Made by a program: the position numbers and the translations under genes. From positions 90,221,121 through 90,285,120 of the forward strand of contig CM030367.1 in the NCBI GenBank assembly GCA_017893485.1: a DNA stretch of 64,000 nt. The letters run 5' to 3'. Each line of letters begins with the position of its first letter. The stretch's first letter is position 1. This DNA comes from Hemerocallis citrina. Lineage: Eukaryota > Streptophyta > Magnoliopsida > Asparagales > Asphodelaceae. Of this stretch, positions 12,922 to 22,683 are shown in pieces. The notes beneath the pieces are model-generated. The model saw nothing but the letters and a program-made list of their open reading frames with translations. It had not been told where the DNA came from and ran no database searches.

Positions 12922-12933
12922 TACTCCCTCCTT
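12922..12933 (-). promoter_or_regulatory. polypurine tract of the chromovirus derivative
   Basis: The minus strand reads AAGGAGGGAGTA immediately before the LTR start TTGCAATATCC. It sits where plus-strand DNA synthesis is primed. Confidence 0.7.
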
Positions 12934-13620
12934 AGAATAGTTCTGTCCTCAGAACTACGTTTAGTTAGGAGAACAGAAAAATATTCATACATTAAATAAC
13001 TCGGGGAAAGAAAGCTTATACGGCTTTCCGGCTCCCAAGTGACTTCTCTACGAACTGGTTCTCCAAAGAACCCGACCATGATCCCAAAGCTTCTTGCAAA
13101 CTCTGCCAAAATCGAGATGTAACCATCGAATCTTAGTAAAGTCCACTGACACTGGCACTCCATGCTGCTTCATTGCGCCTTCAATGTGTACTTCCGCTAA
13201 TTTCTCTAGCGACTAAGTCGTCTTCATTGGAAGAAAAGCACAGACTTTGTCAACTAATCCCCAATATCCCAATTTGTGTCATACATTTCCGAACTTCTTG
13301 GTAATCCTGTGTCGATGTCCATACCGACATTCTGAAATTTTTCTTCATCAACTTGCCACTTCAGTGCTTCAATCCCTGCTTCTCCTGCCTAAGCCTTTTG
13401 ACTTGCTCACTTAGACTCGGTTGTAGCTTCAATCGTGCCAAAACTGAGCTCCAATCTTCAGTAATGACTCCAATACTGGCTTGCCTGATCTCATCATTTA
13501 GCTTCTTACTTCCTTCACGATCTTCGGTTGAGGTCAATTCTTCACCTATCTCTATCTTTTGCACTTCGGTAGCCACTCCCTCCTTACAATAGGACATGGC
13601 CTACGAACATCACTTTTGAC
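12934..13620 (-). pseudogene. scraps of chromovirus pol: RT tail, RNase H-integrase linker, chromodomain end
   Basis: Going 5' to 3' on the minus strand: near 13620-13560 'KVMFVGHV' and 'EGVATEVQKIE' resemble the end of gypsy RT ('..FLGH..S.EG...P.K'). Near 13500-13380 'VLARLKLQPSLSEQVKRL' resembles the linker after RNase H. At 13110-13010 'EPVRREVTWEPESRI' resembles the end of the integrase chromodomain ('..ATWE.E..'). Catalytic RT, RNase H and integrase cores are absent, so several internal deletions joined these pieces. Stops separate them. Confidence 0.6.
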
Positions 13621-13959
13621 TTCCAGAATTCTCTCCTATAATTTGCTCATAGCTGACGCTCCAGATGGTGTAATTAACAAAACCAAATCTAAAGTTGCCT
13701 CCCGTACACATCTCAACTTTTTGAAAAATAATTCAGACAGAAGAATGTGATGAACCACAATTGAACAAAACAGTGGAATGGATTCCATATATATATATAT
13801 AAATCCAACTGGTTACAAAAAGTGTTACATCATATATTACTTCTTAGTCCAAAATAAATTTCAAAAATACAATTTGTTAGACTTAGTTGCAGTTCCACAT
13901 GCACATATCGGTACTGGCTCTCCTTTCTTCTTCAACTTGCCTTTAGTAAGTGAGAACTC
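13621..13959. other. interior of the chromovirus derivative, no clear domain
   Basis: Between the gag zinc knuckles and the RT scrap. It contains a short (TA)n at 13787-13802 and stop-rich frames. It may be the joint left by deletion of protease and most of RT. Nothing else can be supported. Confidence 0.4.
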
Positions 13960-14760
13960 TTACTCTTGGTGAACATGCTTGTTTCCCTTATTGTTCATCT
14001 TTGGGGCTAATCTATCGTCTTTCTTGTGAAACTGGAGACAATTTGGCCTAATATGACCAATCTCCCCACAATTGTAACAGACACGGGTATCCGTCTGAGG
14101 GTCCTTCCTCGGGCACTGGATCATGAAATGACCTTGTTCACCACATCGGAAACAACTTTCTGACTTGGCACCTCTAAGTTTGCCCTCCGTTTTCTGAGTC
14201 TTCTGCTCCTGACCTCGGTTCTCGAACCCAGATGTTGGTGCAGATCTTTTCCCTTGTAGTCGTGGACAGATTGATTTTTTGTGCCCCGCTTTCCCACAGG
14301 AATGGCATACTACAACCTTGATGGTGTCCAGGACTTTCTCCCATTCGTGTTGTAGTCGTGCCAATTCGGTACCAAAGTGTTCCTGCTCCTTTGCTAGGCT
14401 TGCTAATATAGCTCTGCAAGCATCACCCAGTTACTTAGATTGACGAACTCTCCTGGTCCGACACCTCCTCAGCTTCTTCATTTCTTGGCGTATGCTAGCT
14501 GCCGCCGCTATGCGTTGATCCACACTTAGCCTTTGTGGTGGTGAAGGTGAGTCCGTCTTGAGGTTAGCTTGTAGTGAAATCTCCTTCGGCTCCTCGCACG
14601 AGATCATCAGATCCTTCATTGAAATTGGCACACTCACTTCCATCAACACATCCTCAGTTAGGATATCCTCGAATAGCATCCTTAAAACATATACTGGAAT
14701 TAGTCCAGACATAGAAAAAATCATAAAACATAAGTGGAAAGAAACAACAATATGAATCAT
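13960..14760 (-). pseudogene. gag C-terminal half with three CCHC zinc knuckles
   Basis: The frame ending at 13960 contains CHSCGKAGHKKSIC, CFRCGEQGHFMIQC and CYNCGEIGHIRPNC, three complete Cys-X2-Cys-X4-His-X4-Cys knuckles. A Lys/Arg-rich spacer sits between the first two. Upstream, in another frame (14760-14431), is a piece with 'SVDQRIAAAASIRQEMKKL'. The two overlap through 'ACRAILASLAKEQEHFGTEL'-type text around 14420-14365, so one stop or frameshift splits the protein. Gag binds and packages the element RNA. The nucleic-acid-binding part is intact, so trans-packaging was possible until recently (inference). Confidence 0.72.
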
Positions 14761-14844
14761 AATTGTCTACAACTAGCTAAAATCCGACTCCTAAAAGGCA
14801 ACCAAGTTTAATTTTCCTACTGTGTTGGACTATAAATTGAAGTC

Positions 14845-14857
14845 GGCTCTGATACCA
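14845..14857 (-). promoter_or_regulatory. primer-binding site (initiator tRNA-Met type)
   Basis: Minus strand TGGTATCAGAGCC, complementary to the 3' end of plant initiator tRNA-Met. It is separated from the LTR end (14861) by GAG. This fixes the element's orientation as minus and 14861-26705 as its 5' LTR. Confidence 0.85.
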
Positions 14858-15492
14858 CTCTGTAATGCCCCCATTTTCATATACTAGAAAACCGTGACAT
14901 AAGCCAGAATCTTTCCTTCAATTAGCCATAATACACAGAAAAAAAAGGAAAATTTAAAACTTTTTATTCAACACAAATATATTACAAGTCCGAATGTTAT
15001 AAACTGCAATACATTACATTAGTGTTACAATAATATCTTTATAATCCCAAGTGTTACAACTTTGAACAAATTACATCAGAGTACGATGAATAAAGAACAA
15101 CACTTGGTACTCACTTGGATGCTTTCCAACAATTAAATAATTTACAACAATTATTACAAGGGAACAATAGTAAACCATATATATTACAGCGGAAATAAAA
15201 TCGACTCTCGCTTCTCTCACCATGAGTCCTCCTGAATTCTGTACCTGTACTTCTGCAATCCAGCACCTATTGAAATGGGGATGTCAGTACATATACTGAC
15301 GGTTTAAGGCTAATGACTAGCAGCGATTCTCCACTTTAAGCAAACAGATTGATGAAAAGAGAAACGTGTATATATAATTGATGTGTCAGTGTATGCTATG
15401 ACTTAGAATCTAATGTAGGGTTAACTAACTCAATGGTGCACTTATTCTAATGCAAGCAAGACTCTGGGACAGTATGCAACCTATACTACATA

Positions 15493-15497
15493 TGCCC
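15493..15497. repeat. target-site duplication TGCCC (left) of the gag-only element
   Basis: TGCCC at 15493-15497 and again at 22684-22688. The undisturbed target is at 5319-5323 in the other LTR ('atatgccccatatc'), which confirms a simple insertion. Confidence 0.92.
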
Positions 15498-16115
15498 TGA
15501 TATGGCTAAAAATAGGATTAAATCGGGACCGTTCACATCGGACATGAATCTTAAAGCTCAGGGGTAAAACGGTAATTTCACCTACTAACGGGTCTGAAAT
15601 GGGAACTGGGTCTTTCTTCACGACCCAATAACCCACGAACGGATCCACCTCAACTGGGTACGGGTCCCAACCCGAAACACACCCAGTCCAGCAAGATAAA
15701 ATTAAGGTCTCTGATGAATCCTAATCAACGGCCCTGATTCACATCTATCTTTTCACTGGGAATTAGGGATTACATTCCTAATCTGTTTACAAGGAGAATA
15801 TTCCTTATCAGATCACGGGGATTACATTCCTAATTTAATCCCTAAGACGCCTATAAATACCCCTCGTCCATCTCCATTAAGAGGTAATCAATCTCTTGCC
15901 AGTTTTACGCTCTTTCATAATCATTTCTGGTTACTGACTTGGGCGTCGGAGGGTGCGTTGCCGGGATCAACCCCGGTGTCTCGCACTTTTTGCAGGTGAA
16001 CGGCGGGAGTCAACGGTCAAACTCCGGCGGAACAGGTAACAGGCTCGCTGTTCAAGTTTTCCTAAGAATCCACAAATACTATCTGTTTGCCCCCACACCA
16101 AATTTAGCGGCAACA
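15498..16115 (+). repeat. 5' LTR of the gag-only element
   Basis: Starts TGATATGGC and ends GGCAACA. Same length (618 bp) as 22066-22683, with only scattered differences. TATAAATA at 15852-15859 is about 355 bp into the LTR. The tail has a 'gcaggtgaac' splice-like site at about 15992. Confidence 0.92.
15852..15859 (+). promoter_or_regulatory. TATA box of the gag-only element 5' LTR
   Basis: TATAAATA in 'acgcctataaatacccc'. The same word is at 22420-22427 and 32753-32760 in the sister LTRs. The likely transcription start is some 30 bp downstream. Confidence 0.7.
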
Positions 16116-16118
16116 GAT

Positions 16119-16137
16119 TGGCACCGTCTGTGGGAAA
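16119..16137 (+). promoter_or_regulatory. primer-binding site of the gag-only element
   Basis: TTGGCACCGTCTGTGGGAA begins three bases after the LTR end. This wording is usual for Tat/Ogre-type gypsy elements and differs from the tRNA-Met site of the surrounding chromovirus. I do not assign the tRNA species with certainty. Confidence 0.7.
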
Positions 16138-16187
16138 CAAACGAATAGCAGCCTCCCCTCTTCCTGTTGGTCAGATCTTCTCTAGCC

Positions 16188-17882
16188 ATGCATCCAAAAC
16201 AGAAGGGGAAGGCAGCGGTCTCCAACCGAAGAACCACTTCTCTTCCTCCTCTCCCAACTCCAGTTCAAGGTGCTCCTACTCAACAGGCCCCTCCAGGGTC
16301 TCGGGGGGCTGCCCAGGGGTGCTCCCGTCTGAGTCGTCCGAAGCAACATCCTCCTCATGATCAAGTTGCGGGTCCCAATCCTTCAGTTGAATCTGTGGCC
16401 TCTCAAAGCCCTCCCGAGCGTGATCTTCGTCAAGTGATTGCCAACCGTCAACAGGGGGTCTACCTTAGAACTTGCCTGAATGGATGACGGGCCCTTGGTC
16501 GAGTCCATCAACCCGAGAACTCAGGAGCTTCAAGAATCCGAACCCCCCGACGACCGAGGACTAGAAGATCCCCTCCCCCGAGGAGGCAAAGAGGGTCCCC
16601 TCAGCGTCATCGGCAGAGAACTCATTCTCCAGTAAGCCGAGCCACACATAGGGACCGCCAAGCTGGAGAGGCACCAGTCACAAGGGCAAATCTTCAAGAC
16701 TTCCAAGCGACAGTCTTACGGGCCCTCAATATCACCCCAAAGAACGACCAGAGGCCACCTACTCATAAGCCAACTAGGAGCCATCGCCTTCAAACTCTCA
16801 GTCCTCCTCCATCTCCAAGCTACCATCGCCGCAACCCCAGTCCACCCTCGTATGAAGATGAGTCCTAGGGCTCGGCAAGGTATGATCAAAGAGAAGACTC
16901 GGTCTACCGCCGTCTCCACGAGATGGAGAGGCGCCTCGGCCGAATTAACAGGGAAGAAGAGTAACGGGTGACAAACCTCTGCCCGAGCAGACCTCCATTC
17001 TCCCACACCATCATGGAGGCCCCCATTCCAGAGAACTTCAAGTCGCCTCACTTCGAATCATATACCGGGGAGTCAGACCCCGCAGATCACATAGAGAGTT
17101 TCAAAACTCTCATGATGATCCACCATGCATCAGACGCCCTCTTCTGCAAGATCTTCCCTGCCACGCTGAAAGGGTCCGCGTGAGAATGGTACTCTCGACT
17201 CGCCCCGGCCTCCATCTTCTCATTCGATCAGTTCGAAGGGCTCTTCCTTACTCATTTTGTGAGTAGCCGCCGAGCTGAGAAAACAAGTGTATCTCTGGTG
17301 ACCCTCAACCAAGAAAAGGGTGAACGCCTAAGAGATTACGTTCGACGCTTTACCGCCGAAGCCCGGTCCATTCCCTCCCTCAACCAGTCAGTAGCCTCTG
17401 CTGCATTCGAGCGCAATGTCACTAATGCCAACCTCAGGGCATCCCTTGCCAAGAAGCCTCCTCGGGACTTCTCAGAGCTCCTACTTAGGGTGGAGAAGTA
17501 CATACGGGCGGAAGAGGCTCTTAACCCCCTTGCTCTTGAGGAGACATCTTCCGGGAACAAACGGAAGAACACAAGTGAAGAGGGGTCCCAAAAATCCCAA
17601 AAGGATAGTAATGGCCAGTGCCGTTCGACTCCACGTTTTGAGAAGTTCACCCCCCTCATTGCTAATATATCAGAAGTTCTTATGGAGGTGGATAAGGAAG
17701 GACTACTCCGCGCTCCCCCTAGAATGAATACACCTGGAAAGAAGAGGAACAAGGATAAGTGGTGCCGCTTTCACAGGGACCACGACCACGACACGGATGA
17801 TTGTCGGGCTCTCAAGGAGGAGATCGAAGAACTCATACAGCGGGGACACCTGACCAAGTTCGTCCAAAAAGATGGGGCCTAG
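16188..17882 (+). pseudogene. Tat-type gag, one frame with four premature stops
   Basis: A single frame runs from ATG 16188 to TAG 17880-17882 (565 codons). It is broken only by TGA 16485-16487, TAG 16866-16868, TAA 16962-16964 and TGA 17181-17183, with no frameshift. Order: basic, Pro/Ser/Arg-rich N-terminus; retrotransposon gag core from about 17010 ('PIPENFKSPHFESYTGESDP', 'HIESFKTLM', 'RLRDYVRRFTAEARSI', 'RDFSELLLRVEKYIRAEEAL'); then a single late zinc-type box 'CRFHRDHDHDTDDC' and 'LKEEIEELIQRGHL'. The last stop fits a CGA-to-TGA change, typical of methylated-C decay. Gag forms the particle. No pol follows. Confidence 0.9.
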
Positions 17883-18150
17883 CTTCCCCCCTTTGAGGAA
17901 CCAACAAATGAACAGAAAGGCTCACCGAGCTTCAAGACTCAGAACCTCCCAGCTCCTCCCAAGAGGTCTTCACCTTATCGTAGAAGTAGGATTTTGATTT
18001 TCAATAAGGCCGATGCTTGTAACCCGACCAATAGCATGTAATAATGGCTCGCCCTATTGAAGCGGCCACTTAGTTTATCTCAATAAAACTTTACATTTTT
18101 CATTAAAAATCATTGCTCTTGCTTCTTCTCTATCTCTTCGAGTCACATTT
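17883..18150 (+). other. gag-to-array spacer of the gag-only element
   Basis: Short stretch where a complete Tat element would have several kb of pol. 'ccgatgcttgtaacccgacc' and an 'aataaaa' at 18082-18088 are seen. No protease, RT or integrase motif in any frame. Probably the joint of the ancestral pol deletion. Confidence 0.6.
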
Positions 18151-18167
18151 ATGACTCGTTAAATGGT

Positions 18168-18580
18168 GAGTTCGGAGTCCAACTTCTTCTACATGGCTGC
18201 TCCCGCAACTCACTAAGCTCTAACAACGAGTTCGGAGTCCAACACTTGGCTCGATTCCGCTTCAAATTACTTGCTCATAAGCGGGTAAGAAGTGGTTCGC
18301 CATTCGGAATTGCTCCCACAACCATTGAATCCCCCTCTAATGACGAGTTCCGAGTCCAATACTTGGCTCGATTCCGCTTCAAATAACTTGCTCTTAAGCG
18401 AGTTAGAAGTGGTTCGCCATTCGGAATTGCTCCCACAACCATTGAATCACTCTAACGACGAGTTCGGAGTCCAACACTTGGCTCGATTCCGCTTCAAATA
18501 ACTTGCTCTTAAGCGAGTTAGAAGTGGTTCGCCATTCGGAATTGCTCCTACAACCGTTGATTCTCTTACTTAAAAAACAA
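18168..18580 (+). repeat. tandem array, family a (about 116 bp)
   Basis: Units begin 'gagttcggagtcca' at 18168 (short copy), 18228, 18345 and 18460. They contain 'ttggctcgattccgcttcaa' and 'gtggttcgccattcggaatt'. Later units are 115-117 bp long. The start word and period are shared with family b, which follows at 18580. Confidence 0.88.
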
Positions 18581-19860
18581 GTTCGGAGCTCACAACTCTC
18601 TCCTAGAGTCAAGCTCTCCTAGAGTTCCTCTCACACTCGTCTCCCAACTGGCTCTCTCCTAGAGCCAAGCTCCTCGCTCCGCTCACCTCCGAAGCGGACC
18701 TCTTCTCAACGAGTTCGGAGCTCACAACTCTCTCCTAGAGTTCCTCCTCACACTTGTCTCCCAAATGGCTCTCTCCTAGAGCCAAGCTCTTCGCTCCGCT
18801 TGCCTCCGAAGCGGACCTCTTCTCAACGAGTTCTCAGCTCACAACTCTCTCCTAGAGTTCTTCCTCACACTCGTCTCACAAATGGCTCTCTCCTAGAGCC
18901 AAGCTCTTCGCTCCGCTCACCTCCGAAGCGGACCTCTTCTCAACGAGTTCAGAGCTCACAACTCTCTCCTAGAGTTCCTCCTCACACTCGTCTCCCAAAT
19001 GGCTCTCTCCTAGAGCCAAGCTCTTCGCTCCGCTCGCCTCCGAAGCGGACCTCTCCTTAACGAGTTCGGAGCTCACAACTCTCTCCTAGAGTTCCTCCTC
19101 ACACTCGTCTCACAAATGGCTCTCTCCTAGAGCCAAGCTCTTCGCTCCTCTCGCCTCCGAAGCAGACCTCTTCTCAACGAGTTCGGAGCTCACAACTCTC
19201 TCCTAGAGTTCCTCCTCACACTCGTCTCACAAATGGCTCTCTCCTAGAGCCAAGCTCTTCGCTCCGTCCACCTCCGAAGCGGACCTCTTCTCAACGAGTT
19301 TGGAGCTCACAACTCTCTCTTAGAGTTCCTCCTCACACTCGTCTCACAAATGGCTCTCTCCTAGAGCCAAGCTCTTCGCTCTGCTCGCCTCCGAAGCAGA
19401 CCTCTTCTCAACGAGTTCGGAGCTCACAACTCTCTCCTAGAGTTCCTCCTCACACTCGCTCCCAAATGGCTCTCTCCTAGAGCCAAGCTCTTCGCTCCGC
19501 TCGCCTCCGAAGCGGACCTCTTCTCAACGAGTTCGGAGCTCACAACTCTCTCCTAGAGTTCCTCCTCACACTCGTCTCCCAAATGGCTCTCTCCTAGAAC
19601 CAAGCTCTTCGCTCCGCTCGCCTCCGAAGCGGACCTCTTCTCAACGAGTTCGGAGCTCACAAATCTCTCCTAGAGTTCCCCCTCACACTCGTCTCCCAAA
19701 TGGCTCTCTCCTAGAACCAAGCTCTTCGCTCCGCTCGCCTCCGAAGCGGACCTCTTCTCAACGAGTTCGGAGCTCACAACTCTCTCCTAGAGTTCCCCCT
19801 CACACTCGTCTCCCAAATGGCTCTCTTCTAAAGCCAAGCTCTTCGCTCCGCTCACCTCAA
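18580..19860 (+). repeat. tandem array, family b (117 bp, about 11 units)
   Basis: Unit starts 'gagttcgga' at 18711, 18828, 18945, 19062, 19179, 19296, 19413, 19529, 19646 and 19763, plus a first unit from about 18580. The period is 117 bp (once 116). Each unit contains the inverted words 'ctctctcctagag' / 'tctcctagagcc' and 'ctccgaagcgga'. Such arrays before the 3' LTR are typical of Tat/Ogre elements and can seed satellites. Confidence 0.93.
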
Positions 19861-20132
19861 AGAATGGGTCTTCCCATGGCTCTTACGTGGGTCTTCCCAG
19901 CACATCTTCTCCGCCCCTAGGAGGGGAGCTCCTCTTCAAAAATCCCCAAGACCAAAACTCTCCTCAACCTCATGAATACAAGGATATTGCCTGGCTATTT
20001 TGACCATGAAGGAGGGTTAATCTTCATCTCACTCCTAAAGAGAAGTTGTAGATCTTCGAATTAGCTTCGAAACAAGGGGTCGCACGCCCCGAGCCGACTT
20101 ACGTAGCACCGGGAACATCGAGAAGATCTCTT

Positions 20133-20372
20133 CATGGAAAGTTGGGGTTCGGCACCAGCTGCCGAGCGCTCTTGACACCGACCATGTTACATGGAAAGGT
20201 TGGGGTTCGGCACCAGCTTCCGAGTGCTCTTGACACCGACCATGTTACATGGAAAAGTTGGGGTTCGGCATCAGCTTCCGAGCGCTCTTGACACCAACCA
20301 TGTTACATGGAAAAGTTGGGGTTTGGCACCAGCTGCCGAGTGCTCTTGACACCGACCATGTTACATAAAAAA
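20133..20372 (+). repeat. tandem array, 58-bp units
   Basis: Unit starts 'catggaaa(a)gttgggg' at about 20133, 20191, 20249 and 20307, with a decayed fifth at 20365, exactly 58 bp apart. Each contains 'ttcggcaccagcttccgag' and 'gctcttgacaccgacc'. Distinct from the 117-bp array. Confidence 0.9.
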
Positions 20373-20415
20373 TCCGACCTCGGCACCCCTTCGCCGAACG
20401 CTTTTAGCACCGACC

Positions 20416-20418
20416 CAC

Positions 20419-20460
<42 letters not shown>
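20416..20460 (+). repeat. (CAA)n microsatellite
   Basis: About 15 uninterrupted CAA/ACA triplets. Confidence 0.95.
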
Positions 20461-20539
20461 AAAAAGGAAACTGGTCGGCAGTTCAAGTTCGGACCCGTTA
20501 AGGATCCATACCCGAACCCCCCACTGCCACGTCACCCTC

Positions 20540-21485
20540 CTTCCTTCTCCAATACTCCTGGCGCCAAGACAGAAACCAAACAAAACCAAAAAAGAAAACC
20601 CACCTTCTTCTTCAAACAACCGAGCACTTCTCCCTTATAGTCGAGCTCCACTACATCCTCGACGAGCTCCTCCCTCGCCGAACCTAACTCCGAGCGCACC
20701 GCCGCTCCAAGCAGACCTCGCCGACCCCCACGCTCGAGCCACCTCTTCGACAACCTCACCGAGCTCACCTCCACCGAGCTCCTCCTCCGTCAAGCTCCAC
20801 TCCAACTCCAAATGCCGAGTTCTCCACCGCTTCGAGCTCCAACATCGTCAACCTCCTCAACGTCGAGCTCGCCACCTTCCATGGCCAAGCTTCACCTCCT
20901 CGCCTCCACTGCCGAGCTCCAGCGGCGAGCTCCTCCACGGCGTGATCTACGATCGCAACCAAGCTCCGAGCACCGCCATGGCCGAACCCAACGCCATCGC
21001 CAGCTCCAATGAAGAGCACGAGCATCTCGAGCTCCTCCTTCGTCGATCCCCGAGCTCGGTACCACCTCGTCAACGTCGAGCTTCGAAGCTCCTCCATGGC
21101 CGACCACCTCCACTCCTTCACGAGCTCCCCTCGCCGAGCTCGACCACAGCTCCTCGCCGACTTGCCAAACACCATTGAGATCCCGCGCCGAGCTTCCCTC
21201 AACTCCGAGCTCCGAGTTCCATTCCCAACTCTCCACAATGCCGAACTCTCAACCGAGCCCCACTCTCTTCGCCGAAGAACTCCATCGAGCTCCATAGCTC
21301 CTCCCGCCTCCACGAGCGTCGACCCCGAAGCATCGAGCTCCACGGCGCACGGAGAAGAGGTAGAAGTGGGAGACGAGAGAGAGAGCAGGAGAAGGCGGGA
21401 AGGGACGCTCGAAGAAGTCGAAGAAGAACAAAGAAGAAGCAGCAGCGAAGAAAAAAAAAAACAAAAAAAAAAGGTCAACAGTTGA
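20540..21485. other. GC-rich, GAGCTC-rich segment of the gag-only element
   Basis: Rich in 'cgagctcc' and 'ccgagctc' words and open on both strands (longest 246 codons on the minus strand, 158 on the plus). The protein texts are low-complexity, with no domain. Few stops are expected from composition alone. It may be unstable repeat sequence or a diverged captured host fragment. I do not call a gene. Confidence 0.55.
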
Positions 21486-21619
21486 TTGCCACGTGGCGTC
21501 CACATGGACTTCGGCCACTTTTTGCCGAGAGTTCTTGGAACCGACCTTTTTACACCAAAAAAATGGCCTCCTCTCCCTCCCCCCGATGCGCGCTCGCTTG
21601 ATCGTGATCAACGCATACG

Positions 21620-21965
21620 ATCACGCCACGTGTCCAGGTAAAATTTAATTTATTTGTTTTAATTATTTAAAAAATCCGAAAAAATATTTAAAAATCGAAA
21701 AAAATTAAATAAAAATTCTAAAAATAATTATAAATTCAGAAAATTTATTTTAAAATTCTGAAAAATATAATTATTTAATTAGAATAATTATTTAATATTT
21801 TCGATAATTAATTATTTAATTCGGAAAATGAATAAAAAATTCAAAAAAATGAGAAAAAATTCAGAAAAATCTGGAAAAATCACAAAAAATCCAGAAAATT
21901 CTGAGGATATTTTTGGATATTTTATGAGCCCAGAATAACACCGTTACACCCCCGAGCAAGATCCA
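21620..21965. other. AT-rich pre-LTR segment with short A/T repeats
   Basis: Abrupt change from GC-rich to AT-rich sequence made of 'aaaattcagaaaa'-like words in both orientations. No gene. Probably the 3' untranslated part of the gag-only element. Confidence 0.6.
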
Positions 21966-22049
21966 AACTCCCTTAAGAACACCGATAAAATCCCGTACGC
22001 CATTAGAACAACAAAACTACTCCTCAAAGACTGAAAAAACTCAGTCTCT

Positions 22050-22065
22050 AGGAGTGGGGAGCTCG
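22050..22065 (+). promoter_or_regulatory. polypurine tract of the gag-only element
   Basis: AGGAGTGGGGAGCTCG directly before the 3' LTR start (22066). Confidence 0.7.
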
Positions 22066-22683
22066 TAATATGGCTAAAAATAGGATTAAATCAGGACCGT
22101 TCACATCGGACACGAATCTTAAAGCTCAGGGGTAAAATGGTAATTTCACCTACTAACGGGTCTGAAATGGGAACTGGGTCTTTCTTCACGACCCAATAAC
22201 CCACGAACGGATCCACCTCAACTGGGTACGGGTCCCAACCCGAAACACACCCAGTCCAGCAAGATAAAATCAAGGTCTCTGATTAATCCTAATCAACGAC
22301 CCTGGTTCACATCTATCTTTTCACTGGGAATTAGGGATTGCATTCCTAATCTGTTTACAAGGAGAATATTCCTTATCAGATCACGGGGATTACATTCCTA
22401 ATTTGATCCCTAAGACGCCTATAAATACCCCCCGTCCATCTCCATTAAGAGGTAATCAATCTCTTACCAGTTTTACGCTCTTTCATAATCATTTCTGGTT
22501 ACTGACTTGGGCGTCGGAGGGTGCGTCGCCGGGATCAACCCCGGTGTCTCACACTTTTTGCAGGTGAACGGCGGGAGTCAACGGTCAAACTCCGGCGGAA
22601 CAGGTAACAGGCTCGCTATTCAAGTTTTCCTAAGAATCCACAAATACTATCTATTTGCCCCCACACCAAATTTAGTGGCAACA
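22066..22683 (+). repeat. 3' LTR of the gag-only element
   Basis: 618 bp, starts TAATATGGC (the 5' LTR has TGATATGGC) and ends GGCAACA. TATA box at 22420-22427. Few substitutions against 15498-16115, for example 'cgggaccg' / 'caggaccg' near the start, so the insertion is comparatively young. Confidence 0.92.

Larger units (their letters stand above)
15498..22683 (+). mobile_element. non-autonomous gag-only LTR retrotransposon (TR-GAG type, Tat-lineage gag)
   Basis: 7186 bp with 618-bp LTRs at both ends, a primer site, a gag frame, no protease/RT/integrase, long tandem arrays and a purine tract. TR-GAG elements are a known plant class with terminal repeats and only a GAG domain. The gag wording (see the gag entry) is that of Tat/Ogre gypsy elements. 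It moves, or moved, with proteins of an autonomous Tat relative (inference). A solo LTR of the same family is at 32396-33016 and a possible old relative at 880-1329. Confidence 0.9.

Noticed and set aside
14845..14857. tRNA gene fragment
   Set aside because: The match is only the primer-binding site next to an LTR. There is no cloverleaf.
18160..19870. CRISPR-like array
   Set aside because: The 117-bp units are contiguous tandem repeats without unique spacers, in a plant retroelement.
20765..21505. 246-codon minus-strand open frame as a gene
   Set aside because: Low-complexity Ser/Arg/Glu text, a competing plus-strand open frame and composition-driven lack of stops. It lies in the non-coding part of a gag-only element and has no domain.
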